From Hydractinia symbiolongicarpus (Eukaryota > Cnidaria > Hydrozoa > Anthoathecata > Hydractiniidae), in the NCBI RefSeq assembly GCF_029227915.1, contig NC_079880.1, positions 30,683,501-30,747,500 of the forward strand: DNA of 64,000 nt, given 5' to 3'. Position numbers and translations under genes: made by a program. Position 1 is the first letter of the stretch, and each line of letters opens with the position of its first letter. This document shows positions 22,141 to 31,873 of this stretch, piece by piece. The notes beneath the pieces are model-generated. The model was not told the origin of the DNA. It made no database searches and was given only the letters and a program-made list of their open reading frames with translations.

Positions 22141-25100
22141 ATGGAGGACGAAAGTGTGGCAGCCACAGACAATGTTGTCACCGAGTTTGCTTCCTATGAA
22201 GACTTTCTAGACAGCCAGATTACACCACTAGATTTGTATTATTTGGAGGTAGGTCAATTTTTTATCCTTTCCTTAATGCTGCTTTTTTATCTTTTCTCCT
22301 ACTTGCACGATGGTGATGATGAAAAAAGCATGGGTTAAAGTTAGGTAGGGTGATGATGTGATGATAAAGAAAAGACACCGGGAACCAAAGTAAAAGTGTG
22401 CACTTCTGACATGAGATTGGTAGTTAAAGACAAGAAAACACTGATTGAGGGATAATTTCCACATAACCAAGGACAGATTTCTATTTTAGACTTTAAAAAC
22501 ATCTTCATAACAAACAAAGGTGATTCAACATGGGCGGGTGAATGTTACACTAGCCCAGGGTTAACCCAAGCTATGTGAGGGAAATTGGGGAGATGGCTCC
22601 ATGTGTGTGCCGTTGGATGTTGCCAGGAGTTGTTTAGTAGAGTGCGGGCCCTAATACACCGGCTCACAGTTTCAAAAAAAATACTGCATGCGCATATCAT
22701 AACATGTAATACACATGCGCAGAAAATGCAGTAAAGTATCTTTCGCTCAGGGAATTCAAAGGCAAAAAACGTTTTATTTAAGAATCCTCGTTGAACAGGT
22801 TATTAGAAAACTCAAGTCATTTTGTATCTTACCAAATCAGTATGATTAAACTATTTGATGATGTTATTGTGTGTGGAGCGTTATGTAGCCTTGGAAAATC
22901 TATTATCTAATGTATATATGAATATATATATTCAAGATTTGTAAATAAAAAAGATATTTTATATTTTTATAAGGTATTTATTTCTTATATATATATACTT
23001 ATATATTAAAAAAAAATTATAGTATTACTTGTGTTCATTTAATACATAGGAAAGAATCAGAGTCCAATGGAATATCTTCTTCAGTCCTTATCTTAACACA
23101 ACTAAAGTGAAACCCACCATTACACAAGTCACACAAAATCCCCCTCAGTTGAATTGGCGAGAAGATTTAAATAAGTTTTTAGGGCATTTTCACTCCACAT
23201 TTTAAAATCTTTCAATGTATTTTCCTTATAAAGGGATGCCTCTAAGTTCGATGACATAGTTAAATTAACTGTATATTTTTTTTCACTGATAAAAATCGAA
23301 AGAGAAAGTAATCGCAAAAAAACCCACGTGCGCGTAGATATCTATTTATAAATAGATATCTACTTTGTTTCTCTTGATCTGTTATTTACACTGCTTTCTC
23401 TGTTTTAAAACAAAGATGGAAAACGAAACAGTGATCTTCGGTTTCTCTGGCAATGCATTCGCCTTAATTTTGTTATGCATAGATGAATTATAGCTGAAAA
23501 AAAAATTATTACATCTAGGTAGAGGCATTATTATTTGTTTTTTATCATATCAAAGCTTAGTTGGGTGATTTTTTTGATTTCCGAGGCAAAAACAAGATAG
23601 GGACTTGTATTTCTACGTTGTTTGTTTACATTCTTTACTGCCTTTTCTGCGCGTGCATGTGCATTACGTAATGCTATGATATGCCTGTGCAGTATTTTTG
23701 GAAACTGTGAGCCAGTGTATTGGGTCTGCATAGCTTAAAATAAGCATTAAATACTCTAGGACTCTTCATCTAAGCGATGGTGATGGAAATAGACAGGGTA
23801 TATCCCTCGATATTAGCGAGGCTAGCCATGTAAAATATCTATCTAAAAGATGCAGTCGCTAAGTATAGCGAGGTTTCTTTATGTAGCTAGCAGTACTAGT
23901 GATTTTATATTTTTTGTTGTTAGCCATACCCTATCAATTGTTACCAGGAGGGACCACAAAGGTGGAAATTTCTGCCCAATTAGACAATAGTTGTGTGGGG
24001 ATTAAACCCACAACCTTTTAGACATGAGTTGAGTGCTCTTCTGACTGAGCTACCAATCTCCATGTATATTTTCGCAAAAATATGATTAGCTTGGATGGCT
24101 TGTTATGTCTTCAATTACCACATTTGTCATTGGGTTTGCCTTGAGAAAAACGTTTTTGATTTGTGGACAAGTTCATTAATATCAGACCATATTTTAATGA
24201 TTTTTGGACATTGGTATCAGTTGTTTTAAGTTTATCAGAACATCTTTATGAAGAATAAGTTAAAAAACCAATTTGATTTTAGACTTAGAATTATAGTCAA
24301 AAGTTCCTGAATATGAAATCCCTGTTTCATAACAGCATATATTAACATAGTTATTATAGCTTGTTCCAGGAACAATAAATTGATAAAAAATTAACAAGCC
24401 CAGAATTTTGAAATTGATATAAAAATCCTCTAAACTCCTTATTTTTATGAGTTATTATGAGTATTTTGCTTTGAATATGATGTTTTTAGGAACTTTCTGC
24501 GCAATTTTGCATATTTTTTATTTCCAGGACACAAAATTGATAAAAATATAAAACATTAAAGCTACAAAATTGTTAGGTTTTATCAGCTTGTGACTTGTAA
24601 TTATTTTATGAAAATACAGTTAACTGAAGTAGTACTGAATATATATCCCATGTAGAGCAAAAATGTGATTATTTCTTAACAAATCTAAATACTCCACTTC
24701 TAGTTATTTTGTAACCAAATCCTGTCCAATTCATTCATTAAATATATAGTATGGTAAACATATATAGTAAACATTGTCAACCATATGTGGCAGTAACCAT
24801 TTATGCACTCAATACTCAATGAGTCTAACACAACAGTCTAAAAAAACTTAAAAAGGCAATATTAAAGTAGAGTTTGGTTATTTAAATTGTTAAGATTTTA
24901 TCATTTTATTACCTCTAAAATTGTTTTCAGGCATTATTAAAGAAGACTTGATATGATTTTAATGCTCTTTACAAAATACAGGACATCTATCTAAATTAAA
25001 AACTGAGTTTCATTTTGACATTTCAATAATTTTTGTTTGTTAAAAGTTTATCAGTATATTGTTCAAATACTCTGATATATTTGTGTCCTGATTTTTTTTT

Positions 25101-28100
25101 TAGTAAATATACCACTAAATGATAAGGAAATTAAAAACACAGGGATAACCAAAGAAATGATAAATTGCTGACAATGTTACTTTTTTATCAAGATCATCTA
25201 CCACAACAGTTTTTTTTTGGTATTTTGACTAACTTATACGCAGCATCCCTGAAAATTTTAGCAAACCAAGCGGATTTATAAACAAATTATGAGGAAATTT
25301 TGCTTTTTTGCAATGTCCAAATCAGTGTTTGATATTTATGAACTTGCCCTTGTACCACAGCCGACCTTAGGCTGTCATCAAAAATATCTTGCGTTTGCGT
25401 CCTCCGACCGACTCCCTTTTGGTAATAAAAACCCGAGTCGGTAAGTCGGAAAAAGACAGGGAGAAAATTTTGCGAGATATTTTTCAAAAAGAAAAATTTT
25501 TTTCGCCAGAACTAATTTATGCAAAATTGACAAAAACTTGTGTAAATTAATTTCAGTAAAAATTAATTTCTTAAGGGCACTCCTGTGGCTACTGACAGTT
25601 TACAGGGTGGCGAAAAATAGTCTACAAACGATGTCGAGTGGTGCTATACTGTCTTGGCCCTGGGAACGAATTTGCTTGCTCAGATTTGAAAATCCCGGGA
25701 AAGAATACGCCTGACCTCCGACCGACTCATTTTTGCAGGGTCTTCAGGACGCGAACAGAACATATTTTTGATGGTGGCGATATGTACAGTATGTGGGTCG
25801 GTTGAGATTAAGATAAAACAGTGCTTTGCGTTGTCACTTTTATTGAAAATATATATACATATATATAAAAAATTTGCCATGGAAAAATATTGCTTAGAAG
25901 ATGAGCCCCTGTGTGGAAAAAATCCATAAAGCATTACAAAAAATGACTGTTACTAAAACCTAAAATGCCTCTCTTCAGCAAGCTATAGCATCTTTTCTCC
26001 TGCAACGAAGTTTCCAAAGCCTAAGGAGCCTTCCACTGAAAATGTACAAACACAGAAGTCTGCATGGAAACAGCTTTCATTGTTCACAAAAATAGAATAA
26101 AGAATTAAAAACAAACCTAAGAAATTTGCATTGGAATGGGGCATAGTTTTGTCACGTTAACAAATGGGGCATACTGCTTATAAACTGGTTTGCTTAACCG
26201 ATTCGCCTAAAAATGTTCAGTGCTGTTCACAGACAGGCCAGCCAAGCATTTCAAAAATGGATAATATTTGCAACACATATAGAACAGTTCTTGTTTCTGA
26301 CTATACTCACTACAACTTTTATTGTACTGTTTTGCACATCAGACAAGGAATTTCAGATCAGCATTTAGCATCTAGAAGAAAATACTTAATTTCTTCATCT
26401 TTAAATATGTACATTACTAAAAAATGCTAAGCATCTACTACAAGAAAGTTAGTTTGTTAAAAAAGGAAATTAGAATGTGTAAATACACCTAGCTAGAATA
26501 AAACAGCATAATAAGATATGAAGTAAAAATTAGGCATGTATAATTAATTTTTCTCCCTACCGTTAAATGATCGCATAAACGCCCTTGGTCAATTAAATGC
26601 CCCTGTGGAATAAACTCCCTCCTCCCCCCCAAAAATGGATTTTTGAATAAACGTCCCCCCCCTTCAGACAGAAGATTTTGAATAAACGCCCCCCTTCCGC
26701 TCATAATACCCTTCTCTCTCCCCAATACACAAAAACAATCCGTACAAGGTCCTTATTAGAACTGATCAGTCTTAATACAGACATATACAGACTACAAAAG
26801 GGCCTGTATACAGTGTTCTTGCCTTGAAACACCCTTGAAAATCGCTTCCCATTGCCAGTAAAAAGAAAAATTAAGTTGTACTAAACAGATTCAATTCTAT
26901 TTTTAATGGGAAATTTACAATCTTCGTTTTTATTTTTCCGGCAATTCAAGTCAAAATGTACAAACAACAAATTGCACATTTTATCAAATTTTTGTTTTTT
27001 TGTAATAAACGCCCCTGTCAATTTAACGCCCCTGTCGATTAAACGCACCCCTAAAACGTCAATTTTTGAATAAAGGCCCCCTGCGGTTATTCAATCATTT
27101 ACGGTATACCACATCTTAACTAATTCCGTCCTAGTAATACATTTTAAACCCGCATAAATATTGTGCACCTAGAAATACACAAGTTTTCTATATCAAGCTT
27201 ATAATACTTAAATTTAATTCCTAACGAGGGTATGGGTAGCCCTCCAATAGCAGATGTCTTTATTTTCATATTTCTTTTTAAAACTTTTGATGGAACATTT
27301 GTTTTTACATATGTTGTTAAAGAAAATCAGTGTGTACCTTACATGCTTTGACAACAATGTGTTATGCCATAGTTTGAACATATATCTAGGATGAAGAGTT
27401 AGCAAGGCAGCTTGTTGAACTTGGTTATCGTGGTAGTGGCGAGGTAAGTTTGATAAACTCTTTTAGGAATGGATATTGGTGCAACCAATTTTAAAGAAGA
27501 ATAAAGACCTAACGAAACTCTTTTGAAACATTCTTTGTGCAAAACATCATTTCAAAAATGTATGCATGCTTTAATAAATGCACTTCTGCAATACAGAAAA
27601 ATATTTCAACAATATGCAATAATTAATACCAGGTTTCAAATTTTTCTTGTACATGTAGGCGATTGCATTGTATGAACAAGTCTATGGCTTATATTAGCCA
27701 TTTTTTAAGAAATAGGGAGATGATACAATATGAGACAATGATTGTTATTCAAGATGATATAGTAGAGAGAAAAATATTTTTTACATAATTTTGTCTTTCT
27801 GATAATTATATTTTAGGTTTTAAAAAGAGAGGAATTTGTTGCAAGAAAGCAAGCAGCTGAAGCTAGCAGATTATCTAAACGAAGCCAACAAAAGTTTGTT
27901 TTAAACCCTCGTTTTTTATACATGTTTCCATTTGGACCCTGTTATGAAATTAACCACTTTAAGAACATGCTTAGTTTGCACAAAGTACTTGTGTTTTCTA
28001 TACGTAGCGACTTTGTTTGTTTGTTTGTTTTACTTTTTATTTACTTAAACCAGTTTATTTTACTATTACCATAAATGTCCTATTTTAAGAACTTTGGCTA

Positions 28101-29849
28101 GCTCTGGTAAGAACATCACAGATCCATTCTTAAAAGCCCTCCAACAACGTGAGGAGGCGAACAGAAATGGGAAGATGACTGTAAGTGAAAAAGCTCGACT
28201 TCTGAATTTTAATATCTGTATACATTCAGGATTGTCATAGGTCTTAAAAAGTCCTGAAATTTGGTAATATTTTTGAAAATTCCTATTTCGTTCTTAAACT
28301 GTTAATCTCATTTTTAAATTTTTTTTTATTATGTAAAGATTTATTTATTTATTTTCAACCATTATAGCATTTTTGTTAATATTTTTTATAGACTATTGTA
28401 TTCATCAGAGATAAAAATTCAAGAGGACAAGTACGAAGTTCTTTTTTTCTCAATCTTTCTTTCTTTCATTTCTCAATCTTTTTTTCACCCGTAAACTTTC
28501 ACACATGCACTAATCTTTAGGAGATTTCAGGCTATATTGATTATGCACAGCGTTTAAAGGTATGGCATCTACTTACTCTACAAAACAATAAGAACTTCAT
28601 TTAACATTTTCCTAAAAACAGCACGAGCGTTTAATAAAATCTGAATGAGGGGATGTTCTTCTATACGACTATTTTACAGCAATAGCAAAGAGGATTTTAG
28701 CTAAAATGTGTTACCTCCATCACCCATTACTGTCAACAATTATCTTTTTATCAATGACTTCATTTAAACTTTAACTCTTCTGAAAACACCACGTGACTTG
28801 CATTTTTTCCTCTTTTTTGGAATTGAAAGAAGTAGCTACGTTTATTTAAAGAAGGACGTGAATAGTTTTTTTTAGATTTTTATTTTGTTTGTTTAAGAAA
28901 AGCTTATGTTTCAGACATGGGTGTATATGTGCTGGTCACCGTTCATTTTGTTTGTTAGTTTGTTTGTTTGTTTAGACAGAAGATTTTGAAATGTATTTTA
29001 CTGGCAAGAAAAGATTTCTACCAAGACCATCAGATCTAAGGTATATGTCATATTATATATACCTGCGTTAGAGCTGTTTGTTTGTTTTGTTTTGTTTGTT
29101 TGTTTCTCACTACTTGGATTATTTTTAATTATCTTGTGTTTAGTTTTTATAACTGGGAAACACAAACATGTACTTCAAATCCTTCTGCAAATTATCAAGT
29201 AAGTTAAGCTGTATTATTTAACAGTTGAATTGATTAAGCAAATTGAAAGAAAACAGTTCAACAATCATTTTCACGTTTCGTTTTTTACACTGCAGGTAAT
29301 AGCAGAGAACACAAGTGGTTTGTTGTTCAAAAACAAACGCGACAGAAAAATCTTAAATGTCGACCCCAAGGTATATAATGACTTATAAGTTGTTTTGAAA
29401 TTTTTAGTGTTTCTAGAAGACCCTTTTTGCTTAGGCTTGTATTTTTTGTGGTCCCATAATTCACGTAATTTAAAATTGTATTAATGTAAGCTGCGCATTC
29501 ATAATTTGGATGACGTAAAGAAAATAGTATTGCGTCGTGTTCTTTTTCTTGGTTTGTGAACGTGTTTACGCTCTCCCCCGGTGTGTGTTTCACAAATGAA
29601 TGCCATTTTAAAATTGATTACATTATTACAAAGGTTAAAAATTTTTAAAAATGCACATTTAATTCGTTAATTATTTTCGTTAATTATTATTTTTGTAATG
29701 TCACCTGTCAAACTTTCGACAGAGTTTTCACGTCTCTCCTTTTTTTATAGGCTGCAACACCTGGGGATAATTCTACCAGGCTAGTCGTCGAAACTCCAAA
29801 ATACACTCAAGTAGTGTTGTATGATCACATTACTCGGCGAAAAACTTAA
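22141..29849 (+). CDS. CFAP299: Cilia- and flagella-associated protein 299 (CFAP299, C4orf22 homologue), ten coding exons
   Basis: Exons: 22141-22248, 27390-27443, 27817-27893, 28090-28180, 28392-28430, 28521-28559, 28976-29040, 29144-29198, 29296-29370 and 29751-29849, all with AG/GT borders and matching phases. They join to 233 residues, the same length as the human protein as I recall it. Family marks run the whole length: 'FASYEDFLDSQITPLDLYYLE' region in exon 1, 'DEELARQLVELGYRGSGE' in exon 2, 'LKREEFVARK' in exon 3, 'VFIRDKNSRGQ' in exon 5, 'GYIDYAQRLK' in exon 6, 'YFTGKKRFLPRPSDLS' in exon 7, 'RDRKILNVDPK' in exon 9 and 'YDHITRRKT' at the C-terminus. CFAP299 is a conserved protein of ciliated cells and sperm; its exact role is not settled. 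Intron 1 is 5.1 kb and full of repeats, while the others are under 400 bp. The first exon here is the last of four tandem copies, so three further upstream starts are possible. Confidence 0.95.
22523..22648 (+). repeat. SINE-B tail fragment in CFAP299 intron 1
   Basis: Matches the body of the tRNA-headed SINE at 47370-47620 in opposite orientation: 'aacatgggcgggtgaatgtt', 'gggttaacccaagc', 'atgtgagggaaattggg', 'gccgttggatgttgcc' and 'agtagag'. The head is missing. It is cut at about 22648 where the inverted-repeat element begins. Confidence 0.75.
22649..23724. mobile_element. Non-autonomous element with ~90-bp imperfect terminal inverted repeats
   Basis: The left end (about 22649-22740) holds 'aatacaccggctcacagttt', 'atactgcatgcgcatatcat' and 'gcagaaaatgcagtaaag'. 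The right end (about 23633-23724) holds their reverse complements with some changes. No transposase frame lies between; a 66-codon frame in the right arm is a by-product. The ends start near CCC(T)AATACAC. No target-site duplication was identified. It lies inside CFAP299 intron 1. Confidence 0.7.
23334..23363. repeat. Perfect 30-bp palindrome
   Basis: The 30 bases equal their own reverse complement with no spacer (half-site gtagatatctattta). It lies inside the inverted-repeat element at 22649-23724. Confidence 0.9.
23733..24063 (-). repeat. SINE-A, tRNA-derived, full-length copy
   Basis: Read on the minus strand from 24063, it begins with a tRNA-like head: an A-box-like 'tagctcagtcagaag' and a B-box-like 'gggtttaatcccc' about 35 bp on. 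A body follows ('aattgggcagaaatttccac', 'ggtatggctaac'), then a tail 'gagtcctagagtatttaatg' ending near 23733. The same tail recurs at 1570-1675. The head does not fold into a proper acceptor stem, so it is not taken as a working tRNA gene. Confidence 0.75.
24064..25374. other. CFAP299 intron 1, unassigned AT-rich part
   Basis: No exon or defined element seen. Two related phrases, 'aacaataaattgataaaaaa' near 24371 and 'acacaaaattgataaaaata' near 24530, hint at old internal duplication. Confidence 0.35.
25375..25776. repeat. Short element with imperfect ~30-bp inverted ends
   Basis: The left end 25375-25404 (reading 'catcaaaaatatcttgcg' then 'tttgcgtcct') pairs with the right end 25746-25776 ('aggacgcgaacagaacat' then 'atttttgatg') in inverted orientation. 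The repeated phrase 'ctccgaccgactc' occurs near 25403 and 25716, and 'gagtcggt' sits between. Likely a MITE-like insertion in CFAP299 intron 1. The exact ends may lie further out. Confidence 0.5.
25777..26557. other. CFAP299 intron 1, unassigned part
   Basis: An 88-codon open frame at 26164-26430 has no recognisable domain and no splice context. Nothing else is supported. Confidence 0.35.
26558..27106. mobile_element. MITE with TACCGTAAATGATTG-type ends in CFAP299 intron 1
   Basis: The left end 'taccgttaaatgatcgcata' at 26558 and right end 'tcaatcatttacggta' finishing at 27106 are imperfect reverse complements. Inside each end the phrases 'aataaacgcccc' and 'attaaatgcccctgt' recur, and C-runs make the element stand out from the AT-rich intron. 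No open frame fits a transposase. The 549-bp length fits a non-autonomous DNA element. No clear target-site duplication was seen. Confidence 0.7.
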
Positions 29850-30700
29850 AATTGGACCTTAATGTATATTTTATAAGATAGTGCAAAAAGTTTGTTTTTT
29901 AACCTGAATGTTGAAATTGTTAGCGTTGAAATGAAATAATTGTACTGGAAAACCTTTTCCGACTAAGTTTTTCTCGAACATTATTTTCAGGACGCTTTTT
30001 TAATTTTTAAGATTTTATTTTTGTTTCTGTAAATAATATAAAGTGAAATATGTGATATATATTATTTAAAAATTATAACGATTGATCTCTATTTTGTTTC
30101 TTTATAAATTTTAATGTATGTAAGATTACTAAGACAGAGGGCTGTTCACATGCTGGCCTCAGATAAGCAGAAGTATGATCTGGTGGTGCATGCTGTGTTG
30201 TTTTCATTCAGTTAACCAATTAAGCACTTTCTCCTAATAAACCCAGTCAATCGGACAAATAATTCAGGACAATAAATTTCGTAACTTCATCTCCAGTGAT
30301 TTTTTTAGCGCCTGATAGATGCAAGTTTTCGAAATATAATAACTCTGTTTATATGAGATTTCTTTGATGTTCTTTCTTTTAGCTTTTATGAACCAGGAGA
30401 AAAAACAGGTTTTTTTTATTTCGCCTATGAAGTTTGAGGTCTGCTTAAAGTCGTTTTCCACTTGATCTTTTCATTTTGTTACAAAAGACAAACGTCCTGG
30501 GAACTAGGTTGACTTTATTATTAATTTAAGTGGTAATCATAATAATAGTGATTTTTTTAAAAAAACCTCCCCCGTTGTTAAATTACCACAATGCTTTCAC
30601 TTAGTAAAACCCCTTAACCACGGAGAGTGACAACATACGATAATTTTATTTTATAATCTCAAATTATTGCTTGTTTCAGCTCAACTGAATGACAACCTTT
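29850..30700. other. Intergenic between CFAP299 and the first tetraspan gene
   Basis: Contains the CFAP299 3' flank, with no canonical AATAAA close to the stop. Near 30600-30650 the phrase 'acggagagtgacaaca' recurs before the second tetraspan gene (near 33876), so this part belongs to the duplicated upstream region of that pair. Confidence 0.45.
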
Positions 30701-30748
30701 TGACGTAATGTTGATGACGTCAGAAGTGGGTTCAACTTTGTATAAAAT
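30701..30748 (+). promoter_or_regulatory. CRE-containing promoter of the first tetraspan gene
   Basis: TGACGTAA at 30701-30708 and the palindromic cAMP-response-type TGACGTCA at 30715-30722 are followed by TATAAAAT at 30741-30748. The donor of the leader exon lies at 30858/30859, so transcription would start near 30770. The spacing of CRE sites and TATA box is that of a typical CREB/ATF-responsive promoter. Factor binding is an inference. Confidence 0.55.
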
Positions 30749-31282
30749 ATTTTTGGTTCCGGTTAACATTCTGTCAGCGGAGGAGAGTGAATGATTTAGT
30801 ATTTATTAAGGAGCGACGTCGAGTAAAATAAGTTAGTCAATACTTTGAACAGAAAAAGGTAAGATCGTTTCTAATTTTCTTTTTTTATATATTAAACTAT
30901 TTTGGGATATTGGTTACTGTATGAACCTTTGCACTAGAATAACGTTTCACGCCTAGTAAAGACCTTCGTTTCCAGGGCTTAATATCAGCAAAAATATATC
31001 CTGCGTCTCCTTTTATATTAAAAAGGCAAAAGAGTCCTAGGAACGAAGATGGCCCAGTTTAACCAACAACATTATTTAAGAAAATCTGCAAGCAACTTTT
31101 TAAATGTTTAATTTTCTTCCTTTAAGGACTAAAATTTTTAAAGATTTTTTTAGTTGTAAAGATATGTATATTTAGAACTTATAATGAGCTGGATTCTTTT
31201 TGTCGAAAGTGTACGGGTAGTATATTTCATTTGTTGTTAAAATTGTTTTTATTTTAGATATTATTCCCTTATAAAAGAAGAA

Positions 31283-31873
31283 ATGGTTGAAGCACACTTT
31301 ATTCTCAACATCGTCCATTTGGTGTTATGTGCAGCGACACTAGGGGGCGGTATAGCATACATATACGCCCCTGAACACTCAGACTATAATGTGATATTAC
31401 TAAAAAATCTATACGTGCCTATCTGGGCTCCGATTTTACTAGCAGTAAACCCAATATTAGGACTGATAGGAAAATGTACAGGTGTTCGTGCTTTCTTTCA
31501 CGTTAAGTTTGCTTTTGATATTTGGCAATTGATCTGGTGGATAGTTGGTACGATATTCTACGCGCAGCTTGGTCCGAAATATCGCAAATGTTTTGGTAAC
31601 ATGCATATTCAAGACGAAAGCAGCGATAGTGACCGTTTCTGGTTACGACCGCGTTGTTTCGGATCGAACGCTGGTATAACTGGTGCAGATTCATCAGCAG
31701 ACGAGGATAGCATTCGTTTGGAGTATAGGATAGTTATATATATCACTGTGATGTACTCCATACAAACAATTTGTTTGATAGCATCTTTTGTATCATATTA
31801 CAAAGAGATTGGATGTTGTTACTGCTGTCGAGGAGGAACTCGAAATGAGGCCATACCATTAAGAACTGCTTAA
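31283..31873 (+). CDS. Four-transmembrane protein, paralogue 1 of a tandem pair
   Basis: A 196-codon frame with hydrophobic segments at about residues 8-28, 44-64, 70-94 and 148-172, and a large loop between the third and fourth with Cys103 and Cys125. The tail has a cysteine cluster (GCCYCC, 177-182) that could be lipid-modified. The fold suggests a tetraspan membrane protein of unknown family; none of the tetraspanin CCG marks is present, and I do not assign a function. The coding exon starts at 31258 after an acceptor 'attttag'; a leader exon ends at 30858 with donor gtaaga, giving a 399-bp intron in the 5' UTR. The start Met lies 25 bp into the exon. Its paralogue begins 3147 bp downstream in the same orientation, and their leader exons, intron beginnings and coding regions are all alike, so the pair arose by local duplication. 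Confidence 0.85.
   Translation: MVEAHFILNIVHLVLCAATLGGGIAYIYAPEHSDYNVILLKNLYVPIWAPILLAVNPILGLIGKCTGVRAFFHVKFAFDIWQLIWWIVGTIFYAQLGPKYRKCFGNMHIQDESSDSDRFWLRPRCFGSNAGITGADSSADEDSIRLEYRIVIYITVMYSIQTICLIASFVSYYKEIGCCYCCRGGTRNEAIPLRTA

Larger units (their letters stand above)
10653..22453 (+). repeat. Tandem array of four ~3.1-kb units, each with the CFAP299 promoter and first exon
   Basis: Direct repeats, near-identical along their length. The first-exon start codons lie at 12839, 15943, 19037 and 22141 (spacing 3104, 3094, 3104). A second landmark ('ttgcaccaac') lies at 11458, 14551, 17656 and 20749 (3093, 3105, 3093). The alternation of spacings and of variants shows an A-B-A-B pattern: A units have 'gatgattttgtatt', B units have a longer 'gatgattcaaattagttg' form, and A exons encode Ser7 where B exons encode Ala7. 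Homology starts at about 10653 and stops at about 22453, so the promoter/exon block is present four times and the block downstream of the exon (for example 13140-13745) three times. A few single-base differences separate copies 1 and 3 (such as 'aaagggtg' against 'aaatggtg' near 12270 and 18468), which argues against a trivial assembly copy. Confidence 0.95.

Noticed and set aside
10653-22453. Assembly error creating the four-unit array
   Set aside because: Copies carry scattered private differences and alternate in a regular A-B pattern, which a simple mis-assembly would not give; long reads are still the proper test.
23990-24063. A functional tRNA gene on the minus strand
   Set aside because: A and B boxes are present but the acceptor stem does not pair and a SINE body follows directly.
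26164-26430. 88-codon frame inside CFAP299 intron 1 as a nested gene
   Set aside because: No domain or conserved context recognised.
29327-29593. 88-codon minus-strand frame across CFAP299 exon 9
   Set aside because: Antisense by-product of the exon and its intron.
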